Positions 9,001 to 15,246 of a stretch of 51,834 nucleotides of DNA are shown piece after piece. The notes under the pieces were generated by a model. That model saw only the letters and a list, made by a program, of their open reading frames with translations, made no database searches and was not told where the DNA came from. The position numbers were made by a program, and so were the translations under genes. Where the stretch lies: positions 1-51,834 of the forward strand of contig JANDJG010000006.1 of the NCBI GenBank assembly GCA_024331085.1. Reading direction: 5' to 3'. Numbering within the stretch: position 1 is the first letter of the stretch; every line of letters starts with the position of its first letter. This stretch comes from Nitrospira sp. (lineage in GTDB: Bacteria > Nitrospirota > Nitrospiria > Nitrospirales > Nitrospiraceae).

Positions 9001-9143
9001 TCATCGAATCGGACACGCAAGAGATCCATCTTCATCTTCTCGACATCGTCGGCCTGGAAGGCTGAGACGGCGGTCAACAACCGAGACGCAGAATCGAGCG
9101 CGCGGTAGGCATCATCGCCGGAGAAAGGATTTGATGGGCCCAC
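6072..9143 (-). CDS. DUF499 P-loop ATPase (C-terminal part of a frameshifted Swt1-HEPN/DUF499 protein)
   Basis: Large ATPase of the DUF499 family, related to BrxC/PglY of BREX systems and found in defence loci with DUF1156 methylases. 1023 residues in this frame. Walker A is QTNFGGGKTHSMLALYHL near residue 150, Walker B is CLILIDEWVAY, and a probable sensor is NCLLVISLPASDT. The C-terminal part carries a linker rich in Ala/Gly and a final domain with VEVTLEIDA-like beta strands. The first codons (MGPS) are an artefact: the real frame comes from the upstream HEPN ORF (9074-9436), which should read KWAHQNPFSGDDAYRALDSA. One base is missing at 9130-9132, so the gene is probably inactive or split unless the base is a sequencing error. 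Confidence 0.85.
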   Translation of the reverse strand: MGPSNPFSGDDAYRALDSASRLLTAVSAFQADDVEKMKMDLLRVRFDEQVRTEKRKSAGTAIESQATGGLTPWREVVNPHKDVASGRYQQAEFAADLWQVHIGEGSDEYKNPDEFFRRTYLTDSLKRLLAGAVRRLTGNGGDPVVQLQTNFGGGKTHSMLALYHLVSGTPPGDLLGVDAVMKEAGVSKLPAAKRVVLVGNRISPGNPVVKSDGTVVRTLWGELAWQLGFAAGGVKEAKKAYKRVQADDERATSPGDVLRGLFNDYGPCLILIDEWVAYARQLHDQSDLPAGGFETQFTFAQALTESAKLAKNCLLVISLPASDTTGSPHTQTDDVEVGGQRGREALNRLQNVVGRVESSWRPASAEEGFEIVRRRLFEPLVEKSQYVARDTVAKAFFDLYATQAAEFPPECRESDYEKRLKAAYPIHPEVFDRLYTDWSTLVKFQRTRGVLRLMASVIHSLWEKGDRNPLILPSNVPIDDPRVQFELTRYLSDNWVPVIEKDVDGPGALPLRLDRDVPNLGKYAAGRRVARTIYLGSAPTATAANRGIEDRRVKLGCVMPGESPAVFGDALRRLAGAATYLYQDGARYWYSTQPTVTKLAEDRAEQLKRNPDQVAHEIGRRLRDDLRKTGDFVRVHAMPESGQDVPDDPDARLVVLSIDHPYSKQPGNPAEAAAKAILESRGNSPRLFRNTLVFLAADQVRLQDLDEAVRRYLAWNAILTEKEMLNLDPHQVKQAENQLAAADDIVSARIPETYQWLLVPGQANPQASVEWQAFRLTGLDALAVRASKKLRNDELLITSLAGTRLRMELDRIPLWRGNHVSIKQLADDFARYLYLPRLADTRVLVEAISSGFALLTWDHETFAYADSYDESAHRYQGLRCGQHVPITTGDTGLLVRSEIARQQQEAEAKPIPSAQGQAGAGQRSGTTGGAAAAAKDGVAASKGPRAPKRFHGSVELDPTRVGRDAGRIADEIIAHLAGLVGSEVKVTLEIDAQIPNGAPDHVVRTVTENSRTLKFTSQGFEEE

Positions 9144-9436
9144 TTGTTGCGGACCTCGCGCAATTCACTGACCAACGACCGTTCAGCCTGCCCCAACGTC
9201 TTCCGAAAGACGAGCTGCCATTGGTTCCACATCACGGCGAGCAGGGCGGCCACATCCCAACGGGGTTTGTCTTCCGTCCCGAAGAAATTCAATGGCGTCT
9301 CTCGAACCGATGCCTTCACCTGCTCAAACCACAGGTGGGCATGCTGCGCCTTCATCTCGCGCTCAACGAAGGACCGGAGCCCGTCTTTGAGCAGATCCAG
9401 CGCTTTCCCGACGCGCTCATGGTTCGTCATGGCCAT
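9074..9436 (-). CDS. Swt1-type HEPN domain, N-terminal part of the frameshifted DUF499 protein
   Basis: Encodes MTNHERVGKALDLLKDGLRSF, then a Swt1-like HEPN domain with the R-N-K-W-A-H signature (EVRNKWAHQ), which corresponds to the HEPN RxxxxH motif and suggests an RNase or nucleic-acid-binding role. After HQ the frame drifts into ILSPAMMPTARSILRLGC and stops, whereas the overlapping frame continues the expected NPFSGDDAYRALDSASRLL. A single T restored at 9130-9132 would join both into a protein of about 1121 residues. The start ATG lies 13 bp after the stop of the upstream DUF4143 ATPase, so the genes were one operon. Confidence 0.82.
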   Translation of the reverse strand: MAMTNHERVGKALDLLKDGLRSFVEREMKAQHAHLWFEQVKASVRETPLNFFGTEDKPRWDVAALLAVMWNQWQLVFRKTLGQAERSLVSELREVRNKWAHQILSPAMMPTARSILRLGC

Positions 9437-9448
9437 GGTGTGTCCTCT

Positions 9449-10780
9449 TCAGCTTGATGGCGCCGACTGGTCGGCCAACAACCACTCGCACACGGGCTGG
9501 ACGTCGATCGCGCAGTCTTTCGCCTGGACGAGCGCGTCGCGGTCGAGCACCAACAGGCGCCGTCCCGCGCGCGGGTGATCCTTCGCCGCCGCCGTCATGG
9601 CGCGCAGTTCGCGCGCGCGGGTCTCCGGCGCCGACAAGTCCGCACAGACTTGCAACAACTCTTCCCCGCCGCCCGGGTAGCGGACCAAGAAATCCACCTC
9701 CAGCCCGTCGATCGTCTTCACGTACCCGACGTCGGCCTTCCGCCGTTCCAACTCGTTCAACACCACCGTCTCCAGCGCATGGCCCTGGTTTGTCCTCCCA
9801 CCGGCGTCAAACGCCTTGATGAGGCCGGGATCCGCCGGATAGAGCTTGCGCGGATTGGAATTGCGCTGACGCTCCGACTCAGTGGCCAGCGGCACGGCAC
9901 TCAGGAGAAAGGCGTCCTGCAGATAGCCGAGCATGGCGTGGACGGCATCCTTCGCCACGCCGTGCCCTTGAGCCTTCAAATCCTGGTGCAGACGGTGGGC
10001 GCTGAAGCTCCCGGCCGGATTCCGCAGACATTGCCGCACCAACCAGCGCAGCGCCGCCACCTGCGTCACCCCATAGCGCTCGACCACGTCGCGAAACAAG
10101 ACCGTGTCCACGTAGCCCTGCAATAATTCGACCCTCGTGGCCGGCGACAATCCCTGCGCTTCGGGGAACCCCCCTTCCACCAAAAATTCTCGAAACCGCT
10201 TCTCGATCAGCGAACGGTCCGCCGGCGTCCAGCGTCGAGCATCCTCGCCGGGCTCTTCGCCACGGTGACGCAGAAATTCACGGAAGCTGAAGGGCCGGAT
10301 GACCGTCGCCATGCCGCGACCGCGGAGCGACGTATGCACCTCGCGCGACAGCATCCGCGCCGACGATCCGGACACGACGATCTCGACCCGCTCCGTATCC
10401 AGCACGCGCCGCACGAATCGTTCCCATCCCGGCACGAGCTGAATCTCGTCCAGAAACCAATGCACGGTCGCGCGCCCCCGCCACGCCGGCGCGCGCCGGT
10501 AATACTCTTCAAGCAAGAACCCGAGCTGGTCGGCGCCGAGCCCGGCCAGGCGATCGTCGTCGAAACCGAGATAGATCGCCCGCTCCGCCGGCATTTGCGT
10601 CCGGCGTTCGCGCAACAACTGCCGAAGGAACGTCGTCTTGCCGGCCCGACGCATCCCGATGACCGCGTGTACCTTGCCGGGCACGGCCGGAAGACGCGCA
10701 TCGCGCCGGGTGAACGCCGGCGAGGTTTCCACCGCCATGGCGGCGCTCAGCTTTTCGGCAAGGATGGGGTGCAGGCTCAT
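9449..10780 (-). CDS. AAA ATPase with DUF4143/nuclease-like C-terminus
   Basis: ATP-binding protein of the AAA_14-DUF4143 type, 443 residues from ATG 10780; the longer ORF start at 10831 runs through the upstream palindromes and is not preferred. Walker A is VIGMRRAGKTTFLRQLL, Walker B is VHWFLDEIQLVPGWE, followed by sensor-like IVVSGSSARMLSRE and TSLRGRGM. The C-terminal half has the DUF4143 pattern RNNPRK-like NSNPRKLYPADPGLIKAF and a PD-(D/E)XK-like core (DGLEVDFLVRY then ELLQVCAD). The family is widespread, often on mobile DNA, with unclear function. The gene separates DUF1156 and HEPN-DUF499, so it may be an insertion into that operon. It appears intact. Confidence 0.88.
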   Translation of the reverse strand: MSLHPILAEKLSAAMAVETSPAFTRRDARLPAVPGKVHAVIGMRRAGKTTFLRQLLRERRTQMPAERAIYLGFDDDRLAGLGADQLGFLLEEYYRRAPAWRGRATVHWFLDEIQLVPGWERFVRRVLDTERVEIVVSGSSARMLSREVHTSLRGRGMATVIRPFSFREFLRHRGEEPGEDARRWTPADRSLIEKRFREFLVEGGFPEAQGLSPATRVELLQGYVDTVLFRDVVERYGVTQVAALRWLVRQCLRNPAGSFSAHRLHQDLKAQGHGVAKDAVHAMLGYLQDAFLLSAVPLATESERQRNSNPRKLYPADPGLIKAFDAGGRTNQGHALETVVLNELERRKADVGYVKTIDGLEVDFLVRYPGGGEELLQVCADLSAPETRARELRAMTAAAKDHPRAGRRLLVLDRDALVQAKDCAIDVQPVCEWLLADQSAPSS

Positions 10781-10800
10781 GGCGCCAGCATGCCCCACAG

Positions 10801-10854
10801 GTGTCCTTCTGTCAAGGACACATAATGGCACATCGATCCGTCAGAGAAGGACAC
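10801..10854. promoter_or_regulatory. Palindromic operator-like repeats upstream of the DUF4143 ATPase
   Basis: GTGTCCTT (10801-10808) and AAGGACAC (10814-10821) form a perfect 8-bp inverted repeat around CTGTC. A third AAGGACAC half-site lies at 10847-10854. The array starts 20 bp before the ATPase start codon and ends 10 bp before the DUF1156 remnant, the right place for an autoregulatory operator. Confidence 0.5.
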
Positions 10855-10863
10855 GCTGTCGGC

Positions 10864-11385
10864 TCACTCGAACAGGTCGGCCGTTTCGGTCTTCATCGTG
10901 GTTTCGCGACCTTCTCGCGCCAATCTCGTGATCTCCGGCCAGCTTTGGACGAGGGCGTTATAGAAGAGCGCCTCGGCTGCGCGCTTCTTACGCTCGCAAA
11001 GGGTGTAGAGGCGATAGCAGAGTTCGCGGGCCGTCTCGGCGTTGCTCCCCAGCTTGGCGACCAGTTCCGCCGCCGCACCTTCGCCGCCGGCTTCAAGAAC
11101 GCGGATGAGATGGTGCACCATTTCCCAGGTGGTCAGCCGCTTATCGGTCGTCGGGTCCCAATCGCCGGATAATTCGGATGGCTTGAGCAAACGGACCTTG
11201 CCGGCCTTCGAACGAACGATCCCCGCCTCGACAAGTCCGGAGACACTCGTGTTCTTCGCTTTGGAGAGCGTCTCCGCCACGCCATATTCGCCGGGAGAAA
11301 AACCGCATTGTTCAAACCAAGCCAATGCCCAGCGGCTGTCGGCGTCGAAGTCGCCTTCTTGCTCGGCCAGCGTCTCGTCGAGCAC
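10864..11385 (-). pseudogene. C-terminal remnant of a DUF1156 DNA methylase
   Basis: DUF1156 proteins are large adenine-methylase-like enzymes encoded beside DUF499 ATPases in defence loci; full-length members are several times longer. The 174 residues here match the family's C-terminal end as I know it: EGDFDADSRWALAWFEQCGF, ETLSKAKNTSVSGLVEAGIV, KVRLLKPSEL, WDPTTDKRLTTWEMVHHLIR and ARELCYRLYTLCERKKRAAEALFYNAL. The catalytic methylase motifs are absent. The open frame is bounded upstream by an in-frame TAG (11386-11388), immediately preceded by a DUF4160-like sequence, so the N-terminal methylase has been lost rather than mutated. Confidence 0.75.
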
Positions 11386-11561
11386 CTAGTTGATCAGAGC
11401 GAGCGCCCGGCGGAGAAGCGCGTCTCGGGTCACCTGCAGCTCACGGATGTCAATAATCGCCTCGTGCTCCGCATAGACGGTGTGAAAGTGCGGCGATCCG
11501 TGCTCGGCCCAAAACACCTGGATCACAATACCGAACTGAAAAACGTGCTGATCGTAGGCAT
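11386..11561 (-). pseudogene. Broken DUF4160-family gene
   Basis: Not in the ORF track. From ATG 11561 the frame starts MPTISTFF, the usual opening of DUF4160 proteins (small proteins often found with DUF2442 in toxin-antitoxin-like pairs). A shifted frame then gives GIVIQVFWAEHGSPHFHTVY and AEHEAIIDIRELQV, matching the family's PHFHAxYxExEAxIDI core, and continues to RRALALIN before TAG. A frameshift around 11535-11545 and loss of the usual C-terminal tail make it non-functional. It abuts the DUF1156 stump, so the junction marks a recombination point. Confidence 0.65.
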
Positions 11562-11572
11562 CAGGTCACACC

Positions 11573-11624
11573 GTCTTAAAACTCGTGACACCTTTGGTTT
11601 TGAAGATCTTCCCGGTATTGGCTT
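11573..11624 (-). repeat. Mod-tail direct repeat, copy 1
   Basis: 52-bp sequence about 85 % identical (44/52 by hand count) to 13554-13605. On the minus strand one frame reads KIFKTKGVTSFKTV and stops, the same terminal peptide as the Mod remnant in copy 2. The two copies are 1,981 bp apart and bracket the DUF5131/TcmP pair. Confidence 0.7.
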
Positions 11625-11811
11625 GCGAATGGCCGATGAAACTCGGTCCGAGCACCACGAGCGGAGGGGTTGTGAAAGATACCCCGCTGCTCAAATTGCT
11701 CGTGCAGCGATGGATCATAACGAAACGCCAAGAAATCGAGATACTCCGGCGCGACATCGAGCCCTCCCCCAAGTAAAGGACCACTGGACGGCTGTTGTCG
11801 TACAAGCTGGA
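11576..11811 (-). pseudogene. Unidentified gene fragment ahead of the Mod-tail repeat
   Basis: After the stop of the DUF5131 gene, one minus-strand frame reads as plausible protein (APEYLDFLAFRYDPSLHEQF, then RGIFHNPSARGARTEF) and runs into the repeat copy out of frame, ending HEF. It has no start codon and I cannot assign a family. It is probably a 3' fragment left by the rearrangement that made the repeat. Confidence 0.35.
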
Positions 11812-11827
11812 TAGCCCTCTGGCTTTC

Positions 11828-12571
11828 TCATACGAGCACAGGCAGTGCTTTCCTTGTCGCAGACAGACGTGGCATCTCATTCCATTCTTGATTGTCCAAC
11901 AGCCGCCCCGCCCGTTTCTTGTTCGGGCCGCCCCATTGCTTGAAAAAGAAGGGCACGTTGGCGCGGCGGCACTGGTCCCGTATATCAAGGACCCACGCCG
12001 GATTCATGGGTCGGGCATGAGAGCCGGACTCTCCACCTACAATCACCCAATCTATACCAGTCAAATCGAGGCGAGACAGCGGGCCAAGGAGCGGTTCAAG
12101 AGAGAGAAACTTAATCGATGCTCCTGTCCGGCGAAGATGATCGATCCGATGTCTGTATTCATCGCTCTCTATACTGACTCCCATCCAGATGTTCGATGTC
12201 CAGTTGAGCAATGGACTCGCCGCTTCCAGTCGCTCGGCGCGTTTGGTGAGCACCTGGAACCGATGCCACGAGGCACGGCGCATGATGTCGAACACCTGTT
12301 GGATATAGTCAAGCGGTACCGCTTCGTGGAAGAGATCGCTCATGGAATTCACGAAGATCGTTTGCGGCTTTTTCCACTTCAGTGGAAGCTCAAGCATGCG
12401 AGGCTGGAGCGTCAGTTGAAACCCATTCACATAATTCGCTTGCCCCATGGCCTGAAGACGCTCGGCCATGCGTTCGGCATAACAATACTTGCAACCAGGA
12501 CTGATCTTCGTACACCCCGTCACCGGATTCCATGTGGACTCGGTCCACTCTATGCCAGATCCCTGTGCCAT
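11828..12571 (-). CDS. DUF5131 / phage Gp37-Gp68-like three-Cys-motif protein
   Basis: 247-residue radical-SAM-like protein. [20 protein letters not shown] followed by YCYAE gives a CX6CX2C cluster expected to bind a 4Fe-4S centre. Other family blocks are [38 protein letters not shown] and [16 protein letters not shown]. The reaction is unknown. It is read directly after its partner TcmP: stop and start codons overlap by one base (TGATG) and GGAGG lies 7 nt ahead, so translation is probably coupled. Both genes are intact while their neighbours are broken. Proteins of this family occur on phages and in defence islands. Confidence 0.9.
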   Translation of the reverse strand: MAQGSGIEWTESTWNPVTGCTKISPGCKYCYAERMAERLQAMGQANYVNGFQLTLQPRMLELPLKWKKPQTIFVNSMSDLFHEAVPLDYIQQVFDIMRRASWHRFQVLTKRAERLEAASPLLNWTSNIWMGVSIESDEYRHRIDHLRRTGASIKFLSLEPLLGPLSRLDLTGIDWVIVGGESGSHARPMNPAWVLDIRDQCRRANVPFFFKQWGGPNKKRAGRLLDNQEWNEMPRLSATRKALPVLV

Positions 12572-13476
12572 CAGCGCACCTCCTTGAGTAAATGCTGTGC
12601 GATGCGCAGCGCAATATCTTGTCCCCGTTCATTTCCAACTGCAAAGCATAAAAGATAGAGGGGATTATTCGATGAGTTACGCAACACACCCGGCTTTTCT
12701 GCGACACCAGCGAAGACCCCTTTGAGCCGGTTGGTGAAGTAACGTCCAATGGTCTCCATCGTCGCCTTGACCACGCGCTCCTTGTCATTGCCGAAGAGCA
12801 TCGGCGTAGTCTCAACCCTGTAAAATTCATCGTACCAGTCTTCAGTTCCAAGAAGCAGGTTGAGTCGGCGTCGCCACGATTCGGGAATATCACCGGACTT
12901 AGTCAGTAACCGATTGACTCCGATGCCAAGCGGAAAGAGTAGCCATAAATCAATTGCCTTTGTGCGCGCGATGGCTTCGATCGTTTTCCACTCGACCTGC
13001 ATGCCATAGGGATCAAGAAACAGCACTGCTCGTTTTGAGTGCCAATCCGTCGCGCAGAATTCCTGGATCTTGGCGTTCGCATCCCCCTGGCGGATGTCGA
13101 TCTTGTGGGCAAGCCCTGGAAACTCAGCCTTCAGGCCTTCAAGATGGACACAGCGCTCTGGGCGACGTTCGATGAAGATGTAACGATCGAACGGCGGTTC
13201 AATCTTGAGTGCCAGACGAGCAGAGCCATCCAAAAACGACTGCGGCTCAGGCTCTGCCATGTCGGGGAAAAGGGTGTTCTGTGGCGAGTCCTCCTCTTCC
13301 TCACGCCGAGTCTCTCGGTAACCTGTGCCGGCAAACGCATCGATGTACAGCTTCTGAAAGGGCGTCTTCTTTAACGCAGTCGTGTAGCCCCGCAGGTACC
13401 CGGCCAACACCTCTAGCTTCCGGGTGGTCCATTCCCCGCCAAACTGGTGTTCTCTGTCTCTTCGATCATCAGGCAT
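12571..13476 (-). CDS. tcmP: Three-Cys-motif partner protein TcmP
   Basis: 301 residues from ATG 13476; the ORF-track start (GTG 13515) adds 13 residues not typical of the family. The N-terminus [19 protein letters not shown] is the TcmP signature, followed by [12 protein letters not shown], which resembles a methyltransferase motif I (DxFxGxG), and [20 protein letters not shown], resembling motif IV (DPYG). A Rossmann-fold methyltransferase-like activity is therefore likely but not demonstrated. TcmP is defined by its linkage with the three-Cys radical-SAM-like protein, which is the next gene here. The 5' side is low-complexity sequence (ACTGAAC-like repeats, 13499-13545) directly after the Mod remnant. 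Confidence 0.88.
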   Translation of the reverse strand: MPDDRRDREHQFGGEWTTRKLEVLAGYLRGYTTALKKTPFQKLYIDAFAGTGYRETRREEEEDSPQNTLFPDMAEPEPQSFLDGSARLALKIEPPFDRYIFIERRPERCVHLEGLKAEFPGLAHKIDIRQGDANAKIQEFCATDWHSKRAVLFLDPYGMQVEWKTIEAIARTKAIDLWLLFPLGIGVNRLLTKSGDIPESWRRRLNLLLGTEDWYDEFYRVETTPMLFGNDKERVVKATMETIGRYFTNRLKGVFAGVAEKPGVLRNSSNNPLYLLCFAVGNERGQDIALRIAQHLLKEVR

Positions 13477-13546
13477 GGCCCAGCTCGCCCTCATTCTGAA
13501 CACTGAACGCTTCACACTGAAAACCGAACACTGAACACTTAAAACT

Positions 13547-13675
13547 TCAAACTGTCTTAAAACTCGTCACGCCTTTGGTTTTGAAAATCTGGACGGCGTT
13601 GGCTTTGGGTTGGTCGTTCCTGGCAAAGCCTTCGTCCAGACACATGACCCGCTCGGACTTGAGCGATGTAATGGC
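13547..13675 (-). pseudogene. C-terminal 42 residues of a Mod-type adenine methylase
   Basis: Not in the ORF track as such. The frame reads AITSLKSERVMCLDEGFARN, then DQPKANAVQIFKTKGVTSFK and TV before the stop. Type III-like Mod proteins end with a very similar CLDxxFxGNDxxKTNAVxxF block followed by FKTV or FRTV. No catalytic motif remains. It is joined at 13672-13680 to the helicase fragment by a deletion that removed the rest of both genes. Its last 52 bp recur at 11573-11624. Confidence 0.72.
13554..13605 (-). repeat. Mod-tail direct repeat, copy 2
   Basis: Partner of 11573-11624 with 8 mismatches in 52 bp. This copy is in frame with the Mod remnant, so it is probably the original and copy 1 the translocated or paralogous end. 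Confidence 0.7.
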
Positions 13676-14261
13676 GTGGCGGTCAGCAGCACCTTCGGGA
13701 AGGGTGCGACCGCTTGCTTGATCGCCAACGCGATCTTGCTCGTGCTCTTGTACACATTGCGCAGACGATGCGCTTCGTCGATGACGACAAGGTCCCAGGC
13801 GGTTTGGCGAAGGTACGGTTCTTTGGCGCGCGCAAACTGGTAGGAACAGAGGACGACGGCATCCTGGTGGAACGGGTTCAGGTTGCCGGCGCGAATGATT
13901 TCGTTGAAACGGGCGGTCTCAAGGATCACCGAGGGCAGATAAAACTTATCCTCAAGCTCCTGGCTCCACTGCTTGCGCAGGTTAGCGGGAAGGATGACCA
14001 GCAGGCGCCGCTTTCGCTCCGCCCACTTCTGGGCCAGAAGCAGACCGGCTTCGATCGTTTTGCCCAGGCCCACTTCGTCGGCCAGGATCGCCCCCTTCGA
14101 GAAGGGACTCCGAAAAGCGAACAGGGCCGCCTCCACCTGGTGGGGATTGAGATCGACCTGTGCATCGGCGAGTACGGAGGCGAACTTCTCCACACTCTCG
14201 GAAGCGCAGCGCCTCGTCAGTTCGCGCGCCAGGTATTTCGCTGGTAAGGGGTGAGGCTCAT
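13673..14261 (-). pseudogene. N-terminal fragment of an SNF2-like helicase
   Basis: The frame starting at 14193 (EKFASVLADAQVDLNPHQVE) has helicase motif I ADEVGLGKTIEAGLLLAQ, Ia LVILPANLRKQW, motif II VVIDEAHRLRN and motif III LLTATPL, then stops matching a helicase at 13676. The expected N-terminus (KYLARELTRRCASESVEKF) is in the same frame further upstream but reaches the natural start MSLTPYQ at 14261 only if one base is restored near 14243. So this gene carries both an early frameshift and loss of about two thirds of its length. Full members are often near 1,000 residues and sit beside Mod, DUF1156 and DUF499 genes. Confidence 0.8.
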
Positions 14262-14416
14262 CGGCTTCGTGTCAGGCTGCGAAGCGCACTCGTTGCGAAC
14301 ACAGAATAGCCGTTTCTCACTAAGAAATCACGCCGCGGCGCCGATGTGAACCCTCAATACAACGGGGTGCTCCATGAACGGAAGGCCGCGGCAAGAGGGC
14401 GCGAGCCGATCGCCCG

Positions 14417-15169
14417 TCACCCGGCGTATTCGAAGGAGAGGTCGCGGGTTTGGTCGAGGCGGATGTTGGTCAGGGTTCCACCGGCAAGGCGACCGGTCAG
14501 CCGGTCCCACATCGTTTCGACCAGCATCGATCCACTGACCGAGGACACCCCCAACACCTTTCGGAGATCCTGCTTCTCGAACGGCTGCACGACCTGTTCT
14601 CGCACCAGCCGGTCCAGGTCGCCGATATTGGTGACCATGCCGGTGACCGGATCGATCGGCCCGTGGACGGTCACGTGCAGATCCCAGGCATAGCCCTCGT
14701 CGTCCCCTCGAAGGGCCGTGAAGGTGTAGCGCCTGGTGACCCACGCCCGATCAAGCCCGCCTGCCACCGTGACGTCGGCATAGAGGTCTTCGTCTTCATA
14801 GAGGCGGACGGCATGAAGAGTCCCGATGTCCGATTGGGGCTCCAGTTTCGTCCAAAGCAATCGGGCGAAGTTTTCCGAGGTGGGAATCCGATCCTTGAAA
14901 TACGGCATGTCCAAATTGAGATTCTTGTGATCGAATTCTTCGAGCACGTCGAGGAGCACCCGCTTCAAGTCGAAGAGGTTGACGACCATGCCGGTGACGG
15001 GATCGATTTCGCCCCGCACGGTCACTTCGAGCAGATAGTTATGGCCATGGGCGGGCGGATTGTAGCAGGCCCCGAACACGGCCCGATTCTTGGCTTCGTC
15101 CCATTCCGGTTTGGCGTAGCGGTGCGAAGCGGCGAATTCAATGCGTTTGGTGAGGAGAACGGATGGCAT
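14417..15169 (-). CDS. Double-domain 6-pyruvoyl-tetrahydropterin synthase / 6-carboxytetrahydropterin synthase-like protein
   Basis: 250 residues, twice the usual QueD/PTPS length of about 120-140. Domain 1 (residues 5-125) is complete: zinc ligands in FAASHRY and PAHGHNYLLEV, candidate catalytic Cys in FGACYNPPAHG, IDPVTGMVVNLFDLK, and SENFARLLW. Domain 2 (130-250) repeats VHGPIDPVTGMVTNIGDLD and LVETMWDRL but lacks the HxH pair and the first His (WDLHVTV), so it probably cannot bind zinc. Domain 1 likely converts dihydroneopterin triphosphate for queuosine or pterin synthesis. It lies 77 bp after DUF3501 on the same strand and may be cotranscribed. No other queuosine gene is nearby. Confidence 0.9.
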   Translation of the reverse strand: MPSVLLTKRIEFAASHRYAKPEWDEAKNRAVFGACYNPPAHGHNYLLEVTVRGEIDPVTGMVVNLFDLKRVLLDVLEEFDHKNLNLDMPYFKDRIPTSENFARLLWTKLEPQSDIGTLHAVRLYEDEDLYADVTVAGGLDRAWVTRRYTFTALRGDDEGYAWDLHVTVHGPIDPVTGMVTNIGDLDRLVREQVVQPFEKQDLRKVLGVSSVSGSMLVETMWDRLTGRLAGGTLTNIRLDQTRDLSFEYAG

Positions 15170-15183
15170 GGGAAAGAGTGCTT

Positions 15184-15236
15184 GGTTCCTAGTTTTCAGT
15201 TGTCAGTTCTCAGTTCCCAGTTCCCAGTGGTCGGTG
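15184..15236. repeat. Degenerate short tandem repeat (CAGTTCTCAGTTCCCAGTT-like)
   Basis: The gap between DUF3501 and the PTPS-like gene contains five to six degenerate copies of a 7-8 bp unit CAGTTCC/CAGTTGT. A related low-complexity stretch (ACTGAAC units) lies at 13499-13545. It resembles the dispersed 'actgaaaactgaa' repeats seen in many bacterial genomes. Confidence 0.45.
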
Positions 15237-15246
15237 ACCTGCCTTA

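Noticed and set aside
11795-12658. Plus-strand 287-aa ORF
   Set aside because: Antisense to DUF5131, which has clear family motifs on the minus strand.
15184-15236. Possible CRISPR-like repeat array
   Set aside because: Units are only 7-8 bp, degenerate, without spacers; it is a simple tandem repeat.
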